Part shown: positions 33,504-41,303 of the stretch, one piece after another
Layout of the letters: each line of letters starts with the position of its first letter
Numbering within the stretch: position 1 is the stretch's first letter
Assembly (NCBI RefSeq): GCF_003054285.1
Contig: NZ_QBKS01000002.1
Location: forward strand, 744,001-808,000
From: Litoreibacter ponti
GTDB lineage: Bacteria; Pseudomonadota; Alphaproteobacteria; Rhodobacterales; Rhodobacteraceae
Length of the DNA: 64,000 nucleotides
Reading direction: 5' to 3'
Made by a program: the position numbers and the translations under genes
The notes under the pieces: model-generated
The model's input: the letters and a program-made list of their open reading frames with translations, nothing else
What the model was told of the DNA's origin: nothing
Database searches by the model: none

Positions 33504-34388
33504 ATGGAACACAAAACCGATCATATCACCCATGACCACGCAGCGCAGGTGGAAGCCAGCTACCATTACGGGTTGGTGAAACGCGCGATTGAAGCGGTGG
33601 ATGAGGCCAAGGATGGCCCGCTGTCGCTGGACGCGCTGGCTGCCGAGATGCGGATGAGCCCTGCGCATTTCCAACGGGTTTTCAGCAAATGGGCGGGCGT
33701 GTCGCCTGGGCGTCTGCAACAGTACCTACGCCTCGGCCATGCCAAGGCGATGTTGGAGGCGCGCTTCACGACGCTGGAGACCGCCGACAGCGTTGGCCTG
33801 TCGAGCAGCGGGCGCTTGCACGATCTGTTCGTCAAATGGGAAGCGATGAGCCCCGGTGAGTTCGCCCGCAAGGGCGACGGGCTGACGATCTATTGGGGCT
33901 GGTTTGAAAGCCCCTTTGGCCCGGCGCTGGTGATGGGCACCGAGAAAGGCATCTGCGGGATCGGCTTTGCGGCCGAGACCGGCGAGGCGGCGGCGATGGA
34001 GGATTTGACCAGCCGCTGGCCCAAAGCCACCTACGTGGAAGATCCGATGATGTTGCGCCCTTGGGTGATGGACGCCTTTGGGGCGACGCCGGACAAGCCG
34101 TCGGACGCGCCGCTCTACCTGATCGGTGCGCCGTTCCAGATCAAGGTCTGGGAGGCTTTGCTTAAGGTGCCGACAGGTCACGTCACGACCTATTCGGAGA
34201 TCGCGGCAACCGTAGGCAACCGCAAGGCGGTGCGCGCGGTGGGCACGGCGGTGGGGCGCAACCCGATCAGCTGGCTGATCCCCTGCCACCGCGCCTTGCG
34301 CAAATCGGGCGGCCTGGGCGGCTACCATTGGGGCCTGCCCGTCAAACGGGCGATGCTGGCTTACGAGACCGCGCTGACCGACGCCTGA
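33504..34388 (+). CDS. HTH / methylated-DNA-protein-cysteine methyltransferase (Ada-like, lacking Ada Zn domain)
   Basis: A 294-residue fusion. The N-terminal AraC-type helix-turn-helix covers about residues 30-115 (LDALAAEMRMSPAHFQRVFSKW). The C-terminal MGMT domain has the active-site cysteine in ISWLIPCHRALRKSGGLGGYHWG. The N-terminal zinc-binding methyl-phosphotriester domain of E. coli Ada is absent. It should repair O6-methylguanine and could bind DNA, but it cannot be activated by the classic Ada mechanism. It stands alone, followed by two hairpins. Confidence 0.92.
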   Translation: MEHKTDHITHDHAAQVEASYHYGLVKRAIEAVDEAKDGPLSLDALAAEMRMSPAHFQRVFSKWAGVSPGRLQQYLRLGHAKAMLEARFTTLETADSVGLSSSGRLHDLFVKWEAMSPGEFARKGDGLTIYWGWFESPFGPALVMGTEKGICGIGFAAETGEAAAMEDLTSRWPKATYVEDPMMLRPWVMDAFGATPDKPSDAPLYLIGAPFQIKVWEALLKVPTGHVTTYSEIAATVGNRKAVRAVGTAVGRNPISWLIPCHRALRKSGGLGGYHWGLPVKRAMLAYETALTDA

Positions 34389-34451
34389 ACGCGCGGCACG
34401 CGCGGGCGAAAACCCGCCGAGCGGCGCAACATTTCAAAGAAGTGACCTCGT

Positions 34452-34502
34452 CGGCGGGACCCCGCCGGGCCACACATTTGTGTGAGTTGTAAGTGTGGCC
34501 CG
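34452..34502. repeat. Two adjacent stem-loops between the MGMT and OmpA genes
   Basis: CGGCGGG (34452-34458) pairs with CCCGCCG (34461-34467). CGGGCCACAC (34466-34475) pairs with GTGTGGCCCG (34493-34502). The two stems share 34466-34467 and could compete. There is no clear T-run, so it may be a leader structure of the first OmpA gene or a weak terminator of the MGMT gene. Confidence 0.5.
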
Positions 34503-34562
34503 CAGTCCCAATCTTAGGCTTCGTCTTGCCGCATGTCGTGGCGCAACAAGGACCTGTGACTT

Positions 34563-35201
34563 ATGAAACCTGCCATTCTCGCCCTGCCCGCCGCGGCCTT
34601 TCTGCTGACCGCCTGCGATGCCTCTGATCCCAACCAGCGCGCCAAGAACGGCGCTTTGATCGGGGCTGCGGTTGGCGGCGCGCTAGGGGCGAACTCGACC
34701 TCTGACAACAAGTTGGAACGCGGCATCATCGGGGCTGCCATTGGTGGCGCCATCGGCGGCGCGGTGGGCAACGAACTTGATAAACAGGCGGATGACCTGC
34801 GCCGCGATCTTGATAGCGACGAGATCGGCGTTGTGAACACCGGCACCGAGCTGCGCGTGACCATGCCGCAGGACCTGCTGTTTGCGACCGACAGCGACCG
34901 GCTGCGCGGCGATCTGGTGGCCGATCTGCGGGCGGTTGCGGGCAACCTCAACGACTACCCAAACTCGACCGTAATCGTTGTGGGCCACACCGACAGCACT
35001 GGCGAGGCGGGCTATAACCAGCGCCTGTCGGAGCGTCGGGCCCAGACCGTTGCTGGCGTGTTGCGGTCTTCTGGCGTGTCGGGCAACCGCCTGCGCACCG
35101 TGGGTCAGGGCGAAAGCCAGCCTGTTGCCTCGAACGACAGCGCATCTGGCCGCGCCCAGAACCGCCGGGTGGAGATCATCATCCGCCCGACCAACACCTA
35201 A
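34563..35201 (+). CDS. OmpA family lipoprotein with glycine zipper (copy 1)
   Basis: A 212-residue outer-membrane lipoprotein: lipobox LLTAC (Cys18), a glycine-zipper segment (residues 31-70, ALIGAAVGGALG and GAAIGGAIGGAVG) and a C-terminal OmpA peptidoglycan-binding domain (VVGHTDSTGEAGYNQRLSERRA, NRRVEI). This is the YiaD-like architecture. It is followed by a terminator and then by a paralogue of the same layout. The tandem pair probably arose by duplication but uses separate transcripts. Confidence 0.92.
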   Translation: MKPAILALPAAAFLLTACDASDPNQRAKNGALIGAAVGGALGANSTSDNKLERGIIGAAIGGAIGGAVGNELDKQADDLRRDLDSDEIGVVNTGTELRVTMPQDLLFATDSDRLRGDLVADLRAVAGNLNDYPNSTVIVVGHTDSTGEAGYNQRLSERRAQTVAGVLRSSGVSGNRLRTVGQGESQPVASNDSASGRAQNRRVEIIIRPTNT

Positions 35202-35212
35202 GAGCAGTGGAG

Positions 35213-35249
35213 CCCGGGCGGGTGGCATGATTTTGCCTGCCCGGGTTTT
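35213..35249 (+). terminator. Rho-independent terminator after OmpA-like gene 1
   Basis: CCCGGGC (35213-35219) pairs with GCCCGGG (35239-35245), with further pairing inside (GGCA with TGCC), and TTTT follows. It lies 11 bp after the stop. Confidence 0.8.
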
Positions 35250-35340
35250 CCCCTTAACAGACAGGTGATTTTCGCCTATTCTCAGGGCTATAACGCACGT
35301 CGGCAAACGGCGGCACCCACAGAGACCTGAGGCAGGTAAC

Positions 35341-35985
35341 ATGACCATCAAACCCATCGCGGCGCTGGCCGCAGTGGCGCTCGCTGCGAGCGCTTGCACC
35401 ACAGACAGCCTTTCCGACGTAAACAAGTCCCAGACCGGCGCCGTTATTGGCGGCGCAATCGGTGGCCTGATCGGCGCGTCAAGCGACGACAACAAACTGA
35501 TCAAGGGCGTCGTTGGCGCGGGCATTGGCGCCGCCGCGGGCGGCTTCATCGGCCACCAGCTGGACAAGCAGGCGCAGGATCTGCGCCGCGACATCGGCAA
35601 TGAAGACATCGAGATCACCAACACCGGCGACGAGCTGCGCGTGACCATGCCGCAGGATCTGCTGTTTGCGTCCGACAGCTCGACCCTGCGCTCGGACCTG
35701 CGGGCCGATCTGGAAGCGCTGGCGAACAACCTGCGCGACTACCCGGACACGACGGTCAACATCGTGGGCCACACCGACGACACCGGCTCGGAGAGCTACA
35801 ATTACGACCTGTCGGAGCGCCGCGCGCAATCGGTGGCCTTCACGCTGGAAGATGCGGGCGTGTCGCCGTCGCGCATCCGCTCTTGGGGCCAGGGCGAGAG
35901 CCGCCCGGTCGCGTCCAACCTGACCGAAGAGGGCAAGGCGCAGAACCGCCGCGTCGACATCATCATCCGGCCCAACGCCGCCTGA
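35341..35985 (+). CDS. OmpA family lipoprotein with glycine zipper (copy 2)
   Basis: A 214-residue lipoprotein (lipobox AASAC, Cys19) with the same glycine-zipper plus OmpA layout as its upstream neighbour. The two share long identical runs in the OmpA domain (ELRVTMPQDLLFA, VGHTD). The start ATG has GAGGCAGG ahead. It has its own terminator downstream. The role is probably to tether the outer membrane to peptidoglycan. Confidence 0.92.
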   Translation: MTIKPIAALAAVALAASACTTDSLSDVNKSQTGAVIGGAIGGLIGASSDDNKLIKGVVGAGIGAAAGGFIGHQLDKQAQDLRRDIGNEDIEITNTGDELRVTMPQDLLFASDSSTLRSDLRADLEALANNLRDYPDTTVNIVGHTDDTGSESYNYDLSERRAQSVAFTLEDAGVSPSRIRSWGQGESRPVASNLTEEGKAQNRRVDIIIRPNAA

Positions 35986-36005
35986 TTGAGCCCCAAAGCT
36001 GCATC

Positions 36006-36037
36006 AACGGCCCCTGCGCGCGCGGGGGCCGTTTTTT
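36006..36037 (+). terminator. Rho-independent terminator after OmpA-like gene 2
   Basis: AACGGCCCC (36006-36014) pairs exactly with GGGGCCGTT (36025-36033), followed by TTTT (36034-36037). It lies 20 bp after the stop. Confidence 0.92.
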
Positions 36038-36055
36038 GTTGTTTCACTGGGGTTC

Positions 36056-36074
36056 TGGTCATATAAATTGACCA
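36056..36074. promoter_or_regulatory. Operator upstream of the GntR gene (TGGT-N11-ACCA)
   Basis: TGGTCA (36056-36061) and TGACCA (36069-36074) form a perfect inverted repeat with 7 nt between, 17 bp before the GntR start. It probably serves autoregulation. The same TGGT-N11-ACCA spacing occurs ahead of glcD and dctP. Confidence 0.65.
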
Positions 36075-36090
36075 ATTCGGGAGGTTTGCG

Positions 36091-36858
36091 ATGCCATTTC
36101 AGAAAATCGAGGCGGAGAAGCTGTCCACAGCCGTGGTCCGCCAGATCGAGCTTTTGATCCTGCGCGGCATCCTCAAGCCCGGCGAGCGCCTTCCGTCGGA
36201 GCGCGAAATGGCCGAAAAAATGGGCGTGTCGCGCCCGTCACTGCGCGAAGCGGTAGCCCATCTGCAAGAGCGTGGATTGCTGGCGACCAAGGCAGGCGCG
36301 GGCATATACGTGGCGGAGGTCGTGGGCGCGGCCTTCTCCGACGCACTGGTGCAACTGTTTGCCGACCACGACGAGGCGGTGTTCGACTACATCTCCTTTC
36401 GCCGCGATCTCGAAGGGCTGGCAGCGGCACGCGCCGCGCGTATGGGCTCAGACACGGACTTGACGGTGGTCGACACGATCTTCCGCAAAATGGAAGCGGC
36501 CCACACCAAACGAAACCCGGCGGAAGAGGCGCAGCTCGATGCCGAATTCCATCTGGCCATCATCGAGGCCAGCCATAATGTCATCATGCTGCACATGATG
36601 CGCGCGATGTTCCAGATGCTGCGCGAAGGCGTGTTCTACAACCGCCAGATGATGTTCAAGCAGCGCACCACCCGCGACACGCTTCTGGACCAGCACCGCG
36701 CCATCAATGAGGCGCTGCAGGCCCGCGACGAAGCGGGCGCCCGCGCTGCGGTCGAGGCGCATCTCACTTACGTCGAGGACAGTTTGTCAGACAGCCAGAA
36801 GGCGTCACGCAATGAAGCGATCGCCAAACAAAGGCTGGAATACGAAAACTCCCGCTAG
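36091..36858 (+). CDS. GntR family (FCD) transcriptional regulator
   Basis: A 255-residue regulator. It has a winged helix at residues 8-75 (LPSEREMAEKMGVSRPSLREAV) and an FCD ligand-binding domain (residues 95-235) with the metal-binding histidine and aspartate pattern (DAEFHLAIIEASHN). Such proteins usually sense carboxylates. The gene converges on the enolase-superfamily gene, sharing a CTAG double stop, and has its own operator. It could control that catabolic pair, glcDEF or the TRAP operon; this is inference from shared operator sequences. Confidence 0.92.
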   Translation: MPFQKIEAEKLSTAVVRQIELLILRGILKPGERLPSEREMAEKMGVSRPSLREAVAHLQERGLLATKAGAGIYVAEVVGAAFSDALVQLFADHDEAVFDYISFRRDLEGLAAARAARMGSDTDLTVVDTIFRKMEAAHTKRNPAEEAQLDAEFHLAIIEASHNVIMLHMMRAMFQMLREGVFYNRQMMFKQRTTRDTLLDQHRAINEALQARDEAGARAAVEAHLTYVEDSLSDSQKASRNEAIAKQRLEYENSR

Positions 36859-38087
36859 GTCTTCAGCGGCGCGCCCCCGGCAAAGGAATTGCCGTTCTGG
36901 TAATCGCAGGGCTCTTCTTGCATCTGCAGATGCAGCCCCTGCCCCGTCCACGGATTGGCGCGCGCCAGATCCTCGTTCAGCTCTATCCCGAGGCCCGGGG
37001 TCTGCGGCGGCGTGATGAAACCGTTCTCGACCGCGATGGCGCCGCCGATCAGGTCGCGGTGGAAGTCAGTCTCGATCGTCTCGCACATCAACAGGTTCGG
37101 CAGGGACGCGCCGAGATGGATGTTGGCGGCCCACTCGACGGGCCCGGCATAAAGGTGCGGGGCCATTTCCGCGTTGAAAACCTCTGCCAGCGCGGCCAGC
37201 TTCTTCATCTCCCAGATGCCGCCAGCGCGGCCCAAGGCGGGCTGCAGGATTTTGACGCCGCCGGTGCGCAGGAGCGTGGCAAACTCGGCCTTGGTCGTCA
37301 GGCGTTCACCCGCAGAGATCGGGATGGCGACGGCGCGGGCGACCTCGGCAAATTCGAGCGCGTTGTCGGGCGGCAGCGGCTCTTCGAACCAGAGCGGCTG
37401 GTAAGGCTCGATCGCGCGGCCCATGCGGATCGCGCCTGCGGTGTTGAACTGCCCGTGGGTGCCAAAGAGCAGGTCGGCGCGGTCGCCGACCGCCTCGCGG
37501 ATGGCCTTGCAAAAGGCGACCGACAGGGACAGGTCGAACATTGCAGGTTGGTGACCAGCGTGGATCGTGTAGGGGCCAGCCGGATCGAACTTGACGGCCG
37601 TATAGCCGCGATCCACCGCATCAATGGCGGCTTCCGCGGCCATCTCGGGCGAGGTCCAGAAATCCGTCAGATCATGATGCGGCAGCGGGTAGAGATAGGT
37701 GTAGGCGCGCACGCGCGGGTTCATCATGCCGCCGAGCAAGGCCCAAACGGGGCGCTCCCGCGCCTTGCCAAGAATGTCCCAACAGGCGATCTCCAGCCCC
37801 GAGAACGCGCCCATCACTGTGGGATCGGGGCGCTGCGTGAAGCCGGATGAATAGGCGCGGCGGAACATCCATTCGACGTTCTCGGCGCTCTCACCCGCCA
37901 TATGCCGGGTGAACACATCCTCGATCACCGCGCGCATAGCGTCGGGGCCGACGGCGGAGGCATAGACCTCCCCCACGCCGGTGATGCCGCAGGCAGTCGT
38001 GACCTTGACGAAGATCCAATATTGCCCGCCCCAGCCGGGGGCCGGGGGTGAGGTAACGATGATGTCGAGGTCCTGAAGCTTCAGCAT
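36855..38087 (-). CDS. Enolase-superfamily (mandelate racemase/muconate lactonising) sugar-acid enzyme
   Basis: A 410-residue enzyme of the MR/MLE group, likely a sugar-acid dehydratase or cycloisomerase. Metal-site acidic residues are visible in WFEEP (E235/E236) and SAGER (E261). At the usual first ligand position the sequence reads FGTHGQF, with Gly where galactonate dehydratases have Asp; His210 is kept. It is 9 bp behind an alcohol dehydrogenase gene, and the pair probably acts in one catabolic route. The substrate cannot be read from the sequence. Confidence 0.82.
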   Translation of the reverse strand: MLKLQDLDIIVTSPPAPGWGGQYWIFVKVTTACGITGVGEVYASAVGPDAMRAVIEDVFTRHMAGESAENVEWMFRRAYSSGFTQRPDPTVMGAFSGLEIACWDILGKARERPVWALLGGMMNPRVRAYTYLYPLPHHDLTDFWTSPEMAAEAAIDAVDRGYTAVKFDPAGPYTIHAGHQPAMFDLSLSVAFCKAIREAVGDRADLLFGTHGQFNTAGAIRMGRAIEPYQPLWFEEPLPPDNALEFAEVARAVAIPISAGERLTTKAEFATLLRTGGVKILQPALGRAGGIWEMKKLAALAEVFNAEMAPHLYAGPVEWAANIHLGASLPNLLMCETIETDFHRDLIGGAIAVENGFITPPQTPGLGIELNEDLARANPWTGQGLHLQMQEEPCDYQNGNSFAGGAPLKT

Positions 38088-38096
38088 GTCGGGGCC

Positions 38097-39185
38097 CTAT
38101 TTGAACACGATGACATTGCGTCGGGCGGCACCGGATCGGGTATCGGCGATGGCCTCGTTGATCTGGTCGAGAGACCAACGGCCGGAGACCAACTCGTCGA
38201 GCTTCAGGCGGCCCTGCTGGTACAGATCCACCATCCATGGAATGTCGCGCCGCAAGACGACGTCCCCCATCTTCGAGCCCTTCATCCCCTGCCCCAGCGC
38301 CCCGAGGATCACGGGCTCGTAGCGCGCCATATCGCCCGAATGCGGCAGACCCACAATATACATGTTGCCACTTGCCGCCAGATAGCGCGGCGCGGCCTCG
38401 AACGCGGGGATCGCGCCCACGGTCACGAGGACGGCATCGGCCATGCGGCCATTGGTGATCTCGGCGACGCGCGCCCATGGTGCTTCGTCAGTCGCGAGAA
38501 CCCCGTCCGTTGCGCCGAATTCGCGCGCGACATCGAGCTTCTCTGGCACCATATCGACCGCGATGATGCGTGCGGCCCCCGCGATGGCCGCGCCCTGAAT
38601 GGCATTCAACCCGACCCCGCCCGCGCCGATGACGACCACGGTTTGGCCCGGACGGACATTCGCCGTGTTCACCGCAGCGCCCACCCCCGTGATCACGCCG
38701 CATGACAGAAGGCACGCCGCGTCCATCGCCATGTCATCGGGGATGCGCGCAATCTGGCTTTGGTCGACCACCGCGCGTTCGGCAAAGGCCCCGCAGGCCA
38801 GCCCGTGTTCCAACGCGCCGCCCGTGGCAGTGGTGAGCGGCCCGGCCATTTTGTCATAGGGGGTCGCGCATTGCGTGGGCACGCCCGACGCACACGGCGC
38901 GCAAGCGGCGCAGGACCGGATCAGGGTGACGAGCACCGCGTCGCCAACCGCATAACCGGTCACGCCGTCCCCCAATGCGGTGATCCGCCCCGACGCCTCG
39001 TGTCCGTAGACTGCGGGCAGATTGCCACCCCAGCCGCCATCAAGATATGAAATATCCGAAAAGCAGATTGCGCAGGCCTCTAGCGTGACCTCGACCTCGC
39101 CCGCAATCGGCGCGCGCAGCTCGACCTCCTCCACACTCAGGGGCGCGCCAAAGCTGTGGCAAACTGCGGCTCGTATTGTCGTCAT
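38097..39185 (-). CDS. Zinc-dependent alcohol dehydrogenase
   Basis: A 362-residue medium-chain dehydrogenase. It has the catalytic-zinc region CAICFSDI with GHEASG, the four structural-zinc cysteines CAACAPCASGVPTQC, and the NAD-binding GAGGVGLNAIQGA. The ATG at 39183-39185 is used because upstream codons run into the divergent promoter. It probably oxidises an alcohol or sugar in the same pathway as the enolase-superfamily enzyme that follows. It is divergent from pobA with a shared operator region. Confidence 0.9.
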   Translation of the reverse strand: MTTIRAAVCHSFGAPLSVEEVELRAPIAGEVEVTLEACAICFSDISYLDGGWGGNLPAVYGHEASGRITALGDGVTGYAVGDAVLVTLIRSCAACAPCASGVPTQCATPYDKMAGPLTTATGGALEHGLACGAFAERAVVDQSQIARIPDDMAMDAACLLSCGVITGVGAAVNTANVRPGQTVVVIGAGGVGLNAIQGAAIAGAARIIAVDMVPEKLDVAREFGATDGVLATDEAPWARVAEITNGRMADAVLVTVGAIPAFEAAPRYLAASGNMYIVGLPHSGDMARYEPVILGALGQGMKGSKMGDVVLRRDIPWMVDLYQQGRLKLDELVSGRWSLDQINEAIADTRSGAARRNVIVFK

Positions 39186-39255
39186 GGCGGTCGTCCTGTC
39201 GTTCAAACTTCGCTGACCCTCGACGCCAAACACGGCCTTCGCAAGCGCGATTTTC

Positions 39256-39282
39256 AATTTGATTGACAGTGCCAATCAAATT
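39256..39282. promoter_or_regulatory. Operator in the divergent pobA / alcohol dehydrogenase promoter region
   Basis: AATTTGATTG (39256-39265) and CAATCAAATT (39273-39282) are a perfect 10-bp inverted repeat with a 7-nt spacer, centred 46 bp before pobA and 84 bp before the dehydrogenase. It is the longest perfect operator-like palindrome in the window. Its cognate regulator is not encoded next to it. Confidence 0.75.
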
Positions 39283-39314
39283 CCTCCAAGCTGCCCGGTA
39301 ACAGGGAGGGGCGA

Positions 39315-40472
39315 ATGCGCACTCAGGTTGCCATCATCGGCGGCGGCCCATCGGGCATGCTGCTGTCCCGCTTGCTGCGTCTGGCGGGTATCGACAGCGT
39401 TGTGCTGGAGCGGCGCACGCGCGCCTACGTGCTGTCGCGCATCCGCGCAGGTGTACTGGAATGGGGCACGGTTGAGATGCTGAAGCACGCCAATCTCGGC
39501 GCACGGATGCAGAGCGAGGGTTTCGTTCACACCGGCACTTACCTTGCCGCGCAGAATCGCGGCTTTCGCATCGATTTCGATGCGCTCATTGGCAAGAAGG
39601 TCATGGTTTACGGCCAGACCGAAGTGACGCGCGATCTGTATGATGCCCATGGTGACGCGGTGATCCACGAGGTGGACGGCGTCACGCCGGGCGGGCTCGA
39701 CACCGATGCGCCTTTCGTGACCTACACGAAGGATGGCACCGAGCACCGCATTGATTGCGACTTCGTGGCGGGCTGTGACGGCTTCCACGGCGTCTCGCGC
39801 AAGGCGATCCCGACGCACGTGTTGCAGGAGTTCGAGCGGGTTTACCCCTTTGGCTGGCTCGGCGTTTTGTCCGAGACGCCCCCCGTGTCCGACGAGCTGA
39901 TCTACGCCAACCACGCCCGCGGCTTTGCGCTGTGTTCGATGCGCAACGCGGCGCTCAGCCGCTACTACATTCAAGCCCTGGTCGATGACCCGCTGGAGAA
40001 GTGGAGCGATGCCGCTTTCTGGGACGAGCTGAAACGCCGCATCCCAGAGGACGCCGCCGACACGTTGGTCACTGGCCCCAGCATCGAGAAATCCATTGCC
40101 CCGCTGCGCTCTTACGTGGCGGAGCCAATGCGGTGGGGGCGGCTGTTTCTGGTGGGCGATGCCGCCCATATCGTGCCGCCGACAGGGGCGAAGGGGCTGA
40201 ACTTGGCCGTGTCGGATGTGCATTACTTGTTCGAGGGGCTGACGCAGCACTATCAGGGCGATGACCATGGGCTGGACTGTTATTCCGAGCGCGCGTTGGC
40301 GCGGGTCTGGAAGGCCGTGCGGTTCTCGTGGTGGATGACAACCAAGCTGCACCGCTTCCCCGATCAAACCGCGTTTGATCAGCGTATCCAAGAGGCGGAA
40401 TTGAGCTATCTGGAACACTCGACCGCGGCCCAGACGGAGCTGGCGGAGAACTACGTGGGACTACCCTATTGA
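39315..40472 (+). CDS. pobA: 4-hydroxybenzoate 3-monooxygenase
   Basis: A 385-residue flavoprotein that hydroxylates 4-hydroxybenzoate to protocatechuate with NADPH. It has the FAD GxGxxG motif AIIGGGPSGMLLSRLL, the DG motif GCDGFHGVSR and the second FAD motif GDAAHIVPPTGAKGLNLA. Length and sequence fit PobA. It overlaps pcaD by four bases (TTGA). The pcaGH genes that should follow protocatechuate are not in the window. Confidence 0.95.
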   Translation: MRTQVAIIGGGPSGMLLSRLLRLAGIDSVVLERRTRAYVLSRIRAGVLEWGTVEMLKHANLGARMQSEGFVHTGTYLAAQNRGFRIDFDALIGKKVMVYGQTEVTRDLYDAHGDAVIHEVDGVTPGGLDTDAPFVTYTKDGTEHRIDCDFVAGCDGFHGVSRKAIPTHVLQEFERVYPFGWLGVLSETPPVSDELIYANHARGFALCSMRNAALSRYYIQALVDDPLEKWSDAAFWDELKRRIPEDAADTLVTGPSIEKSIAPLRSYVAEPMRWGRLFLVGDAAHIVPPTGAKGLNLAVSDVHYLFEGLTQHYQGDDHGLDCYSERALARVWKAVRFSWWMTTKLHRFPDQTAFDQRIQEAELSYLEHSTAAQTELAENYVGLPY

Positions 40473-41254
40473 AGATCGACCTTGGCCATATCTCGCTGAA
40501 CGTGCGTGAGGATGGCAACCCCTCCGGCCAGCCGGTGTTGTTTTCCAACTCGCTGGGCACGTCGCTGGAGCTGTGGGACAAGATCATCCCCCGCCTGCCG
40601 TCCAACCTGCGGCTGATCCGCTATGACATGCGCGGGCATGGCGGCTCGGACGTGCCGGAGCCGCCCTATTCCATGGGGTCGCTGATCCGCGATGCGGAGA
40701 TGCTTCTGGACCATCTGCATGTCCGCGATTGCGTCTTCGTGGGCCTGTCCATTGGCGGGATGATCGCGCAAGGGCTCGCGACCAAACGGCTCGATCAGAT
40801 CCGAGCGCTGGTGCTGTCGAACACGGCGCCGAAGATGGGCACGGCGCAGCTGTGGCAGGACCGCATGGATGCGATCCGGACGGGCGGGCTCGAGTCCATG
40901 GCCGATGCGGTGATGGAGCGGTGGTTTTCCCGCGCCTTCCGCGCGACGCCGGAGCTGGCGGAGTGGCGCAAGATGCTCACCGACACGCCACAGGACGGCT
41001 ATCTGGGCGCATGTGCCGCGATCGCGGGCACCGACTTCTATACGCAGACCGCGGCGCTGACCCTGCCGACGCTGGTGATTGCGGGCTCCGATGACGGGGC
41101 CTCACCCCCCGATCTGGTGCGCGAGACGCATGAGTTGATCAAGGGCTCGCGGTTCGAGCTGATCCGCCGCGCGGGCCACCTGCCCTGCGTCGAACAACCC
41201 GAGGCCTTCGCGGATCACGTGTCACAATTCTTGAGCGATATCGGGCACATCTGA
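40469..41254 (+). CDS. pcaD: 3-oxoadipate enol-lactonase
   Basis: A 261-residue alpha/beta hydrolase that opens 3-oxoadipate enol-lactone in the beta-ketoadipate pathway. The nucleophile elbow is VGLSIGGMIAQG, the Asp region IAGSDDGASPP and the His region RAGHLPCVEQPEAF. The start is TTG at 40469, overlapping the pobA stop (TTGA), so it is translationally coupled. Being next to pobA supports the assignment. Confidence 0.92.
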   Translation: MKIDLGHISLNVREDGNPSGQPVLFSNSLGTSLELWDKIIPRLPSNLRLIRYDMRGHGGSDVPEPPYSMGSLIRDAEMLLDHLHVRDCVFVGLSIGGMIAQGLATKRLDQIRALVLSNTAPKMGTAQLWQDRMDAIRTGGLESMADAVMERWFSRAFRATPELAEWRKMLTDTPQDGYLGACAAIAGTDFYTQTAALTLPTLVIAGSDDGASPPDLVRETHELIKGSRFELIRRAGHLPCVEQPEAFADHVSQFLSDIGHI

Positions 41255-41303
41255 CCCCGTGTAACGCTTGCCTTGAAGGCCGCGCGGCTTCAAGAGTGGG
41301 CGG

